Assembly (NCBI RefSeq): GCF_026283945.1
Contig: NZ_JAPDPC010000001.1
Span: 3,162,001-3,226,000, forward strand
Reading direction: 5' to 3'
DNA from: Dyella humicola
GTDB lineage: Bacteria > Pseudomonadota > Gammaproteobacteria > Xanthomonadales > Rhodanobacteraceae
DNA: 64,000 nt
In this document: positions 53,854-61,997 of the stretch, piece after piece
How positions within the stretch are numbered: position 1 is the first letter of the stretch
How the letters are laid out: the number at the start of each line of letters is the position of its first letter
The notes under the pieces: model-generated
Told to the model about the DNA's origin: nothing
The model's input: only the letters and a program-made list of their open reading frames with translations
The model's database searches: none
Made by a program: the position numbers and the translations under genes

Positions 53854-54693
53854 GTGATTCAGAACGTCGAGTTCCGCCTCGAGGGCGGTCGCAGCGGAGT
53901 GCTGCTTATTCATGGCCTTACCGGCACTCCCACCGAAATGCGCCTGCTCGGCAAGGGTCTCAACCGTGCCGGCTACAGCGTCTACGGCATGCAGCTGGCC
54001 GGGCATTGCGGCGATGTGCCTGATTTGCTGAAGACCGGCTGGCAGGACTGGTACGCCAGCGTCGAGGCGGCCGCCGAGAAGTACCGCCACGAAGTCGACC
54101 ATCTGTTCGTCGCCGGCCTGTCGATGGGCGCCGTGCTGGCGCTGAAGCTGGCCGCTGAGCGACCGGAATGGGTCAAGGGCGTGGGCGTCTTTGGCGCCAC
54201 CTTCCGCTATGACGGCTGGGCGATTCCGTGGGTCGGCAAGTTCTCGTTCCTGCTGCCGTTCCTGCACAAGTTCGGCATCGGCAAGCACCGCATGGTGCAC
54301 GAGGCGGAGCCGTACGGCATTCGCGACGAGCGTCTGCGCGCGCAGATCAGCTCGGCCATGCTGGGTGGTGACAGCGCTGCGGCCGGCCTGCCCGGCAATC
54401 CGTGGCCGTCGCTGGCGGAGATGTACAACATGGCCGCAGTGGTGAAGCGCGAGCTGCCCAAGGTCACCGCGCCCTGCCTGATCGCTCATGCGACCCAGGA
54501 CGATATCGCCAGCCTCGAAAATGCGTACCTCGTGCAGCGCTCGGTGTCCGGTCCGGTGGAGATGCTCTTGCTCGAAGACAGCTACCACATGATCACGGTC
54601 GATCGCGAACGCCGCCTGCTGACCGATCGCGCGGCCGAGTTCTTCCGCCAGATCGCAGCCTCCTACGAGCCAGCCGCGCGCGCAGCGGCCTAA
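53854..54693 (+). CDS. Alpha/beta-fold carboxylesterase-like hydrolase
   Basis: The 279-residue protein starts at GTG 53854, with CCGGAG eight bases before it. It resembles Est30/carboxylesterase-type hydrolases: 'GVLLIHGLTGTPTEMRLLGK' (oxyanion loop), the nucleophile Ser90 in 'LFVAGLSMGAVLALKLAAER', an Asp in 'LIAHATQDDIASLENAY' and the His in 'LLLEDSYHMITVDRERR'. It is the first gene of a tight plus-strand unit with two small membrane transporters and an aminotransferase. Its place suggests hydrolysis or transfer of an acyl group in that pathway, though the substrate is not known. Confidence 0.82.
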   Translation: MIQNVEFRLEGGRSGVLLIHGLTGTPTEMRLLGKGLNRAGYSVYGMQLAGHCGDVPDLLKTGWQDWYASVEAAAEKYRHEVDHLFVAGLSMGAVLALKLAAERPEWVKGVGVFGATFRYDGWAIPWVGKFSFLLPFLHKFGIGKHRMVHEAEPYGIRDERLRAQISSAMLGGDSAAAGLPGNPWPSLAEMYNMAAVVKRELPKVTAPCLIAHATQDDIASLENAYLVQRSVSGPVEMLLLEDSYHMITVDRERRLLTDRAAEFFRQIAASYEPAARAAA

Positions 54694-54702
54694 GGAGCCA
54701 AG

Positions 54703-55068
54703 GTGACTCCTCTGGTCGTCACGTTGTGGCTGCTCAATGTCACCCTGGATACCGTGGGCCAGCTCGCCTTCAAGGCGGCGGCCAGCGATCCGCGGGCGGG
54801 TGATGGTTTCGCGCGCTGGCGCTACATGCTGGCACGCCCGTGGATCTGGGTCGGCATCACGTCCTACGTGGCTGAGTTCCTGGTCTGGATCGCCTTCCTG
54901 TCGCTGGTCGACCTTTCGGAAGGCGTGTTGCTGGGTTCGATCAATATCGTCGTCATCATGATCGCCGGCCGCATTCTGTTCCGCGAAAAGCTCACCCCCA
55001 TGCGCGTCACCGGCATTCTTTTGGTGACCGCGGGCGTGGCCATCGTTGGCTTGGCAGGAGGGGGTTGA
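54703..55068 (+). CDS. EamA/SMR-like small membrane protein (ArnE/F-like), copy 1
   Basis: The 121-residue protein has four membrane helices, the size and layout of ArnE/ArnF and EmrE-type proteins. It starts at GTG 54703, with a TAAGGAG site (54691-54697) that includes the previous stop codon. Sequence marks are 'LLNVTLDTVGQLAFKAAASD', where Q-L-x-F-K is a pattern shared with the partner, and 'LSLVDLSEGVLLGSINIVVI' with 'GRILFREKLTPMRVTGILLV'. It is followed by its partner at 55073. Pairs like this can form a heterodimeric flippase. Confidence 0.8.
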   Translation: MTPLVVTLWLLNVTLDTVGQLAFKAAASDPRAGDGFARWRYMLARPWIWVGITSYVAEFLVWIAFLSLVDLSEGVLLGSINIVVIMIAGRILFREKLTPMRVTGILLVTAGVAIVGLAGGG

Positions 55069-55072
55069 TCGC

Positions 55073-55504
55073 ATGAAGCGCTTTTATTTCTTTGGCTTCA
55101 CCATCCTGGTGCTGTTCGACACCGTGGTGCAGCTGAGCTTCAAGTACGCCGGCAATCACGCGTTTCCGCCCGAGGCCAACTGGGCCTGGATCGTGCGCGT
55201 GTTTGGCCATCCGTGGATCTACTTCGCGGTGATCGGCTATGTGGGCAACTTCTTCACCTGGATGACCCTGCTCAAGCACGCGCCGATCGGGCCCGCCTTT
55301 GCGGTCACCCATCTGGAAGTGGTCAGTGTGATGATTTTCTCGGCGTGGCTGTTCCAGGAACCGTTGACCTGGCCGCGCGTACTCGGCGCAGCCGTGATCG
55401 TGGCCGGCATCCTCTGCCTCGCCTTCGCCGAAAGCGGCGCGCATCCAGAACACGATGCACCCACCGAGGCCAAGGGTGCGCTGGGCGTCGCCGCGGGCGA
55501 CTGA
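55073..55504 (+). CDS. EamA/SMR-like small membrane protein (ArnE/F-like), copy 2
   Basis: The 143-residue protein has four membrane helices, starts 4 bp after the previous stop (ATG 55073, GGAGGGGG before it) and resembles its neighbour: 'LVLFDTVVQLSFKYAGNHAF', 'WMTLLKHAPIGPAFAVTHLE' and 'WLFQEPLTWPRVLGAAVIVA'. It ends with a soluble tail (HPEHDAPTEAKGALG). In the Arn pathway ArnE and ArnF together flip undecaprenyl-phosphate-amino-arabinose; this pair may flip a related lipid carrier. The DegT gene begins 1 base after its stop. Confidence 0.8.
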   Translation: MKRFYFFGFTILVLFDTVVQLSFKYAGNHAFPPEANWAWIVRVFGHPWIYFAVIGYVGNFFTWMTLLKHAPIGPAFAVTHLEVVSVMIFSAWLFQEPLTWPRVLGAAVIVAGILCLAFAESGAHPEHDAPTEAKGALGVAAGD

Positions 55505-55505
55505 C

Positions 55506-56711
55506 ATGCCACGCGAGCTGCCGCCCACCGCTGGTCTGCCGCTTCGTGTCACCGACCTGCTGCCTGGTCGTGCGCCGTTTGCCGAGCGCGTAGCCCACTG
55601 GCTAGGTGTCGAGCACCTTCAATTGGAATGCTCCGGCACCGCGGCCATGGTGGTGGCACTTCGCGCGATGCATCGCCTGCGCCCTCAGCGCGATGAGGTG
55701 GTGGTGCCGGCATGGACCTGCCCGCTGGTCGCGCTGGCCATCCATCGCGCTGGCCTCAAGCCGCGATTGTGCGACCTCGCAGCCAACCATTTCGACATGG
55801 ATACCGCACAGCTCGCCAGCGTCGTGGGCGAGCAGACGCTGGCCATCGTGCCCACGCACCTGGCCGGCCGCGTGGCCGATGTGAACGCGGCACTGGACGT
55901 TGCCCATCAGACGGGGGCCTATGTACTGGAGGACGCTGCACAGGCATTAGGCGCCACGCAGGACGGGCGCAGCGTCGGCCTGCTGGGCGATGCCGGCTTC
56001 TTCAGTCTTGCCGTAGGCAAGGGGCTCACCTTGTTCGAGGGCGGTTTGCTGCTGGCGCGCGATACGGTCATGCGCGACGCCTTCGCCGCAAGTCACCGAA
56101 CGACTATCCAGTCCGATGCCGGCATGGACTGGAAGCGGGCGCTGGAGTTGATCGGCTATGCAATCGCCTATCGCCCCTCCCTGCTACCGCTGGCCTATGG
56201 CCGTCCGTTGCGCAAGGCACTGGCAGAGCATGATCCCGTCGCTGCCGTCGGTGATGATTTCGGCCCCGATATTCCGCTGCACACGGTGAGCAGCTGGCGC
56301 CAGGCGGTCGGCGCGCGCGCATTGCCACGCCTGCCCGACCTTCTCGACGTCACGCGGAACCAGGCGCTAAGGCGCGTTGAGCGCGTACGCCGGATTCCCG
56401 GTATCAGTGTCTTCGACGACGCGCCTGGCCAACGCGGTGTGTGGCCGTTCCTGCTGCTCACCCTGCCCAGCGAAGCCATCCGCGATGACGCCCTGCGCAC
56501 GCTGTGGACGGCCGGGCTCGGGGTCAGTCGCCTGTTTATCCACGCCCTGCCCGACTACGCCTATCTGCGCGACATCGTCCCGGATACGCCGTTACCGAAT
56601 GCACGCAACTTCGCCGCGCGTTCGCTCACCATCACTAACAGCCCGTGGCTGGACGACGCCACGTTCGAAGCGATTTGCGCTGAGCTGGAACGCGCCGTGC
56701 GCGGTCGCTGA
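55506..56711 (+). CDS. DegT/DnrJ/EryC1/StrS (ArnB-like) aminotransferase
   Basis: The 401-residue protein has the type I PLP fold of the DegT family: 'LECSGTAAMVVALRAMHRLR', 'EVVVPAWTCPLVALAIHRAG', 'AYVLEDAAQALGATQDG' (Asp143 for the pyridine ring) and 'GFFSLAVGKGLTLFEGGLLL' (Lys172 as the PLP Schiff-base residue). The usual sugar targets (keto-sugar nucleotides) cannot be read off. It begins one base after the small transporter gene, so it belongs to that operon. ArnB, of the same family, aminates UDP-Ara4O before the ArnE/F step. Confidence 0.85.
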   Translation: MPRELPPTAGLPLRVTDLLPGRAPFAERVAHWLGVEHLQLECSGTAAMVVALRAMHRLRPQRDEVVVPAWTCPLVALAIHRAGLKPRLCDLAANHFDMDTAQLASVVGEQTLAIVPTHLAGRVADVNAALDVAHQTGAYVLEDAAQALGATQDGRSVGLLGDAGFFSLAVGKGLTLFEGGLLLARDTVMRDAFAASHRTTIQSDAGMDWKRALELIGYAIAYRPSLLPLAYGRPLRKALAEHDPVAAVGDDFGPDIPLHTVSSWRQAVGARALPRLPDLLDVTRNQALRRVERVRRIPGISVFDDAPGQRGVWPFLLLTLPSEAIRDDALRTLWTAGLGVSRLFIHALPDYAYLRDIVPDTPLPNARNFAARSLTITNSPWLDDATFEAICAELERAVRGR

Positions 56712-56715
56712 CACG

Positions 56716-57540
56716 CTACCGACTCGTTTCTCCCTGCGCCGTGGCGTGCTCGCGCTTTTGTCCACTGGCGAGCAAGAGCAACGCCCCCACGCCAAGACTT
56801 AGGCATGGCCCCACCAGGGACATGCCATGCCCGTGAGGAATCGTCACACCCAACGCCATCATGGTGTTCCACGAAGCATGGAAAAAGATGCACAGGAGAA
56901 TGCTTCGCGTGTGGCCGTAAAGCCAGCCAAGGATCAGTGCATTACCCATCACCCCGACCAGGAACAAGGCAAAGTTGCCGCCGTACTGGGCGACGCCCGG
57001 CAAGAAGAACAGGGGCAAATGCCAGAGCGCCCAGATGGGCCCGATCAACAGCGCCGCCCTACCGTGCCCTATGCTGCGTCCCCATTCCTCTTGGGCCACG
57101 CCACGCCAGCCAAGCTCCTCCAGACCGCCGCCCACCATCATCATCGGGAACAGCGACAGGAACAGATACCAGGGCCTGATTGATATGTCGGCCAGCAAGG
57201 AGGGGCGTAGCGCGGCCGCCACACCGACGGCGCCAAATGCCAGCACGATAGGCAGGCCCAGGGCCACCGGATACCAGACCAACGGGACGCGCCAGCGCAG
57301 CAGTCGTTGGTGGAACTCCCGCAGCGGCGCTTGCTGGGTTGTCCGACAAACGGCGACATAGGCGGCAATGGTAGGGCCCAAACCACCCAACACATAGAGC
57401 GTCATGTAAGGCCACTGGCCGTAGCTGGTCACCTGCGCACGCGCCAGGAGAATGAGCAAGCCCCAGGCAACCCATGTCAACGCAAAGGCGGTGACGAGAA
57501 AAATGAGCGCGCGACGACTGATCGAAAAGGTTGCTTGCAT
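56716..57540 (-). CDS. CPBP family intramembrane metalloprotease
   Basis: The protein is 274 residues from ATG 57540 (57552 is an alternative) and has eight membrane helices. The three CPBP motifs are complete: 'GGGLEELGWRGVAQEEWGRS' (EExxxR), 'GPIWALWHLPLFFLPGVAQY' (FxxxH) and 'CIFFHASWNTMMALGV' (HxxxN). Such proteins resemble CAAX-processing Rce1 and bacteriocin-immunity Abi proteins. It lies between the aminotransferase and the arginase-fold gene on the minus strand, but a shared role is not proven. Confidence 0.88.
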   Translation of the reverse strand: MQATFSISRRALIFLVTAFALTWVAWGLLILLARAQVTSYGQWPYMTLYVLGGLGPTIAAYVAVCRTTQQAPLREFHQRLLRWRVPLVWYPVALGLPIVLAFGAVGVAAALRPSLLADISIRPWYLFLSLFPMMMVGGGLEELGWRGVAQEEWGRSIGHGRAALLIGPIWALWHLPLFFLPGVAQYGGNFALFLVGVMGNALILGWLYGHTRSILLCIFFHASWNTMMALGVTIPHGHGMSLVGPCLSLGVGALLLLASGQKREHATAQGETSR

Positions 57541-57642
57541 GAGATGCAACATCCTTAAGCGTCACCGGAATGAGCCGGCGCTCTTTATCTCTATCCCCCG
57601 AAGGATCCGGGGCCTGATTGCCTCAGTCGCGTGGGCGCGAGG

Positions 57643-58518
57643 TTACACGCTGCTTTCTGCAATCGCCGCCAGCAGGCGCGTATTGAGCGCGCGTTGCTGC
57701 GCCTGCCAGGCATCCAGTTCGCTCTGCGGAATCGGTGACTGCCCGTCCATGCCACTGAGCAGTCGCTTCCACCAGGTGGTGTATTGGTAGGCCGATACTT
57801 CGCCATTGATGTCACTGGCGATGATGCGGCCACGCAGCGCTTCGATGATGGCCATCGCGTGCTGTTCCTCCAGCCGCCCCTGGTCCCAGTTGGTGCGCGC
57901 GGTGTCGACGCTGAATGCGTCCTTGTCGATCGATAGGTAGGTCGCTTGCGGCGCCCGGTGCAACTGCTTCAGGAAGGCACAGGTGAGCGCATCCGGGTCG
58001 TCAAAGCGGTGGAAGGCGCCGGTGAGGCCCCAACGACTGGCCCAGTTCACATCCACGTCCATGCACCAATAGCTGAGCTTGCCGGCCCGCAGCGGGCGCA
58101 GATAGTTTTCCCAGGCGTGTTTGGCGCCGATGTCGCCCGACGTGATACCCACCACATGTACATGCGTCACGAAAGGCAGCATGGCGACACGACGCACCCA
58201 GGACCCGCAATGGATGCCCCAGGGAAAGCGCATATTGTCCGGGTGGTTGTCGAATACCACCAGTTGGAACGAGCCGCGCGAACGCTGACGCTGTACCAGC
58301 GGCCAGGTGAGATGGTGATAGTCACCCGAGCCCATCAACACCGTGCCGTAGTCGGCAGGCATGCGCGCATCGAGATACTGGCCCAGTCGATGGAACGTGC
58401 GCAGCGTGCAGCCGAAGCGGATCGCTTCCTGCCAGTCCGACAGCGCCAGCTCAGTCGCACCAGGGATCGGCCCCACCGAGTGGTCGAAGTCCAGAATCAG
58501 CGGTTCACGCTTGTTCAT
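57643..58518 (-). CDS. Arginase-fold (UPF0489-like) hydrolase
   Basis: The 291-residue protein carries a full binuclear-metal set of the arginase/deacetylase fold: 'GSGDYHHLTW' (His68 or His69), 'VVFDNHPDNMRFPWGIHCGS' (Asp90, His92, Asp94) and 'YLSIDKDAFSVD' (Asp198, Asp200). This matches the UPF0489 pattern, whose members include peptide arginases that make ornithine from arginine. The other half of the fold is unlike classic arginase. It starts inside the end of the FemAB-like gene (14-bp overlap), so the two are co-translated. The real substrate is unknown. Confidence 0.8.
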   Translation of the reverse strand: MNKREPLILDFDHSVGPIPGATELALSDWQEAIRFGCTLRTFHRLGQYLDARMPADYGTVLMGSGDYHHLTWPLVQRQRSRGSFQLVVFDNHPDNMRFPWGIHCGSWVRRVAMLPFVTHVHVVGITSGDIGAKHAWENYLRPLRAGKLSYWCMDVDVNWASRWGLTGAFHRFDDPDALTCAFLKQLHRAPQATYLSIDKDAFSVDTARTNWDQGRLEEQHAMAIIEALRGRIIASDINGEVSAYQYTTWWKRLLSGMDGQSPIPQSELDAWQAQQRALNTRLLAAIAESSV

Positions 58519-59563
58519 CGGCCGCCCATTGGCTATCGCTCTCGAAGAACCGTCCCAGTCGCCGCGCCAGCAGGCGCAACAGCGGATTGCGCAGGTAGAT
58601 CGCGTGCCGGGTCAGGGTGAATTGTGCGCCTAGATAGGCCTTGATTTGCGGGTCGGTCCAGCCGGCCACGTAATGGGTCAGGCCCTGCTCGCGCGCCCAT
58701 GCCAGGTTGTGGAACCAACTGGTGAAATACAGGTTCTGTTCGCGCGCCTGCGGATAGGCAAAACCCACGTACTTGTCGATGAGCTTGCCGTCCACGGCGA
58801 AACACAGGTTCCAGCCGATCATCTCGCCTTGATGGCGATAGACGAACACCACCCCGCCGTTGGCGGCATCACGCAGCACCGCGGCGAAGAAGGCGCGACT
58901 GAGCTTATCGAAATGGATCTCGCTCTGCGCATAGACGTTCTCGTAGAGCGCGTAGTACGCGTCCACCACGGCATCATTCGCAAACAGGGCGTCGCCGCAG
59001 CGAACCTCGTCCACGGCGACCTCGTCCCGCTTGCGCAGCTTGCGGCGAATGTCCTTGCGTCGTCCTGAGGACAGGCGAGCGAGGTAGTCGTCCTCGCTGG
59101 CGAAATCGATCGGCACATAGGCCAATGCCTGCCCTTCCAGCAGCACGAAGCCCGCCGTCTGGCAGGCCTCGGCAAAACGTCCGCACCATGCACCGCTGGC
59201 CGCGTCGAACAAGGGCGACGCCTGTGGGATGTCCTTGACGATCAACAGCCGCTGGCCACGGCCCAGCTGATCGCGCAAAGCCGCCGGCAGGCGCGAAGCA
59301 TCGGCGTCGCGTGGGAACAACGCGTACTCGGACACCGTGGTACCCACGAAGGCCGTACGCCAGCGCAGCAGTCGTCCCCACCAGCCGTAGCCAGGCGCGC
59401 GCACGATCTTCTGCCGCACATCGGCATCGGCCGTCGTCAGCAGATCGAATGGCGCAACGAATGCCGGCGTGCCGGCCGCTTCCAGCACACGAAAGTCGAT
59501 GGGGGGATGCTCCGCGAACCGGGCGATCAACGCGTCCGGTTCGAGCTGGTTAAGGTACTGCAC
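58505..59563 (-). CDS. FemAB/GNAT-like N-acyltransferase
   Basis: The 352-residue protein has the double-GNAT form of the FemAB-like (COG3146-type) family. The second half holds 'DDYLARLSSGRRKDIRRKLR', a basic loop, 'NVYAQSEIHFDKLSRAFFAA', 'VFVYRHQGEMIGWNLCFAVD', 'DKYVGFAYPQAREQNLYFTS' and 'YVAGWTDPQIKAYLGAQFTL'. It may transfer an acyl or aminoacyl group to an amine. It is the first gene of the minus-strand unit and is divergent from the ACP gene, 223 bp away. Which acyl donor it uses (ACP or tRNA) is not known. Confidence 0.8.
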   Translation of the reverse strand: MQYLNQLEPDALIARFAEHPPIDFRVLEAAGTPAFVAPFDLLTTADADVRQKIVRAPGYGWWGRLLRWRTAFVGTTVSEYALFPRDADASRLPAALRDQLGRGQRLLIVKDIPQASPLFDAASGAWCGRFAEACQTAGFVLLEGQALAYVPIDFASEDDYLARLSSGRRKDIRRKLRKRDEVAVDEVRCGDALFANDAVVDAYYALYENVYAQSEIHFDKLSRAFFAAVLRDAANGGVVFVYRHQGEMIGWNLCFAVDGKLIDKYVGFAYPQAREQNLYFTSWFHNLAWAREQGLTHYVAGWTDPQIKAYLGAQFTLTRHAIYLRNPLLRLLARRLGRFFESDSQWAADEQA

Positions 59564-59786
59564 ACGGCTTTTCCGCTGGGTTCAGGCCCATAGCATACGG
59601 CCCCCGCTCCCTTACAGGCAGACGGGGCGCCGCATAAGGTTCGCGAAAGGCAGCCTGTGCAGGATGGACTTACCGATTTTTGAGCGTCGAGATTCTGGAC
59701 ATTATCCTGACGGTTCGTCAGGCTTGGGAAAGGGCATCGATCCGATGCTGCTAAACCTCGGCGCCATGGAATCCAGGAAAGTACAC

Positions 59787-60041
59787 ATGAGCACAGTTCA
59801 GCAGGACACGTTCGACATCATCGCAAAGCAGGCGAAGATCGACATCGCAACGATCACCCCGCAATCCACTTTGAAAGACCTGGGCATCGCTTCACTGGAC
59901 GCCATCGAGGTGATCTTCGATATCGAAGAACACTTCAATATCAATCTCCCCAACGAAGATACCGACTTGGAAAACGGCACGGTCGGCCACCTCGTTGAAG
60001 CCATCGAGCGCCAGCTCGCACAGAAGCCGGCCAGCGAATAA
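59787..60041 (+). CDS. Acyl carrier protein
   Basis: The 84-residue protein has the ACP helix pattern: 'FDIIAKQAKIDIATITPQST', then 'LKDLGIASLDAIEVIFDIEE', with Ser36 in 'GIASLD' as the phosphopantetheine site, and the third helix region 'NINLPNEDTDLENGTVGHLV'. The usual DSL triad reads A-S-L here, a small change often found in specialised rather than fatty-acid ACPs. AGGAAAG lies ten bases before ATG 59787. It is followed 3 bp later by the ketosynthase gene. Confidence 0.9.
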   Translation: MSTVQQDTFDIIAKQAKIDIATITPQSTLKDLGIASLDAIEVIFDIEEHFNINLPNEDTDLENGTVGHLVEAIERQLAQKPASE

Positions 60042-60044
60042 GCC

Positions 60045-61259
60045 ATGCGCCGCATCGTCATCACCGGCATGGGCGCGATTTGCGCGCTCGGCCATGACGC
60101 GCCTTCCACCTGGAAGGCGATGACCGAGGGCCGTTCCGGCATCGGCCCCATCCACCACATCAAGCCCGGTGAGCTGCGCAACGGTGGCATTGCCGCCGAG
60201 ATCAGCAACTACGATCCGGCGAACTTTTTCGATGAAGCGCGCCGCGCCATGCTCGATCCCTTCAGCGAGTACGCGCTGATTGCGGCGAACGAAGCGATCC
60301 GCCAGTCCGGCATCAGCTTCGCCGGTGAAGCCGCCGCGCGGACGGCGGTGGTGATCGGCACCGGCGTCGGTGGCGAAACCACGCGTGACGGCATGTATGA
60401 GCGCCTTTACGGCGAGCACCAGGGCCGTTTCCACCCGCTGAGCATCGTGCGCTTGATGACGAACGCGGCGGCCAGCCAGGTGAGCATGGTGCATGGCATT
60501 ACCGGGCCATCCTTCGTGGTGGCCACCGCCTGCGCCTCGTCGAATCATGCCTTCGCCCAAGCATCCCTGATGATCCGTGCCGGCCTGGTCGACGCCGCTA
60601 TCGTCGGTGGCACGGAAGCCTGCATCACGCTGGGCACGCTGCGCGCGTGGGAAGCCATGCGCGTGCTGTCGCCCGATACCTGCCGCCCGTTCAGCGCCGG
60701 CCGCCGTGGCCTGGTGCTGGGCGAAGGCGCCGGCATGTATGTACTGGAGACGCTCGAATCGGCACAGGCGCGCGGGGCGAATATCCTGTGCGAACTGGCC
60801 GGTACGGGCATGAGCTCGGATGCAGGCGATATCGCCGCCCCCTCCGATATCGGCGCCGCCGCGGCGATAAACCTCGCGCTGCGTGATGGCGGCCTGTCGC
60901 CTGAAGACGTGGACTACATCAACGCGCACGGCACCGGCACCGTGGCCAACGACAGCACCGAGACGCGTGCCATCCATAGCGTTTTCGGCGCGCATGCACG
61001 CGAGCTGGTGGTTTCATCGACCAAACCGATGCATGGCCACGCTCTCGGCGCCGCCGGCGCATTGGAACTGATCGCCGCCGTCGGCGCTATCCGTGACGGT
61101 ATCGTGCCGCCCACGCTCAATTACCTGGGTCCCGATCCGGCCTGCGACCTGGACTATGTGCCCAACGAGGCCCGTGCCATGAAGGTGAATGTGGCGATCA
61201 GCAACTCGTTCGCATTCGGCGGACTCAATGCGGTGGTGGCGATTCGGCGGGCGCCGTAG
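60045..61259 (+). CDS. Beta-ketoacyl-ACP synthase (FabF-like)
   Basis: The 404-residue protein begins 'MRRIVITGMGAICALGHDAP' and carries the complete KAS I/II catalytic triad: Cys163 in 'FVVATACASSNHAFAQASLM', His295 in 'YINAHGTGTVANDSTETRAI' and His332 in 'STKPMHGHALGAAGALELI'. The Thr/Gly loop is also present. It condenses an acyl-enzyme with malonyl-ACP. The ACP is encoded 3 bp before it. No fabD, fabG or dehydratase genes are seen nearby, so this KS/ACP pair probably makes one elongation, or borrows the rest from primary metabolism. Confidence 0.93.
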   Translation: MRRIVITGMGAICALGHDAPSTWKAMTEGRSGIGPIHHIKPGELRNGGIAAEISNYDPANFFDEARRAMLDPFSEYALIAANEAIRQSGISFAGEAAARTAVVIGTGVGGETTRDGMYERLYGEHQGRFHPLSIVRLMTNAAASQVSMVHGITGPSFVVATACASSNHAFAQASLMIRAGLVDAAIVGGTEACITLGTLRAWEAMRVLSPDTCRPFSAGRRGLVLGEGAGMYVLETLESAQARGANILCELAGTGMSSDAGDIAAPSDIGAAAAINLALRDGGLSPEDVDYINAHGTGTVANDSTETRAIHSVFGAHARELVVSSTKPMHGHALGAAGALELIAAVGAIRDGIVPPTLNYLGPDPACDLDYVPNEARAMKVNVAISNSFAFGGLNAVVAIRRAP

Positions 61260-61318
61260 TCCGCCTCGCCCCTCTCCGCGCTCCTTCGCGGGAGAGCTCT
61301 AGCCCCTTCTCCCCGTCG

Positions 61319-61944
61319 GGGAGAAGGTTGGGAAGAGGGGCGGGTGCTCGCGGTCACGCTACAACCGAGCGTCATAGCCAACTTGCCGCTTACGCAGCGG
61401 GCGTTTCGACTGCCTGCCGGCAGCCGAGTCACTTTTCTTTTGCTGGCCCAAAAGAAAAGTAACCCAAAGAAAATGGCCTGAAGAGCTCATAGCATTGCGT
61501 TAGATACGAGCCTGGCGGGCGTGGCCAGCTAGACAGGTGGCGGCCCATGGCCGACACACAGTGGCTATACAGCAACGCGCCGAGGCAGAGAGGGCTTAAA
61601 GCGTGGGAGGCGAGTTGACCATCTGCGCCTCCGGATACTGCGAGCGTTTCGACCGTCGGCCGGACCTGCTTTAAGTCCTCACCGCTATGGCGCGTTGCGG
61701 TGTAGCCGCTGTGTCTCGCCTTGGGTAGCAAACGATCCTATCGCGCTAACCTTCCAACGCTTCTATCCCACGGAGTGCTACCAGCCTTTAAGGCCGTTTT
61801 CTTTGGGTTACTTTTCTTTTGGGCCAGCAAAAGAAAAGTGACTCGAGCGCCGGCAGGCGATCGAAACGCCCGCTGCGTAAGCGGCAAGCTGGCGGCAGCC
61901 CCCAGTTGTCGCGCTATGGCGAGCACGCATCCCAACCTTCTCCC
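61319..61944. repeat. 626-bp imperfect palindrome (interspersed repeat) without genes
   Basis: The whole gap between the ketosynthase and NUDIX genes is taken up by one nearly symmetric element centred close to 61635. The outer arms start with GGGAGAAGGTTGGGA (61319-61333; complement 61930-61944). The core arms (61426-61473 and 61797-61844) are 48 bp and perfectly complementary, with GAGTCACTTTTCTTTTGCTG at the outer end. GCAACGCGCC (61572-61581) matches its complement at 61689-61698. Reading frames inside it, such as 61721-62140, are repeat-driven and not convincing genes. Elements with this CAAAAGAAAAGT text recur in Xanthomonadales genomes. Confidence 0.85.
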
Positions 61945-61997
61945 ACCTTCGGGTCGCCCCAGAGGAGAGAAGAAGCGCAGCGCCCCAGCCAGCGCGC

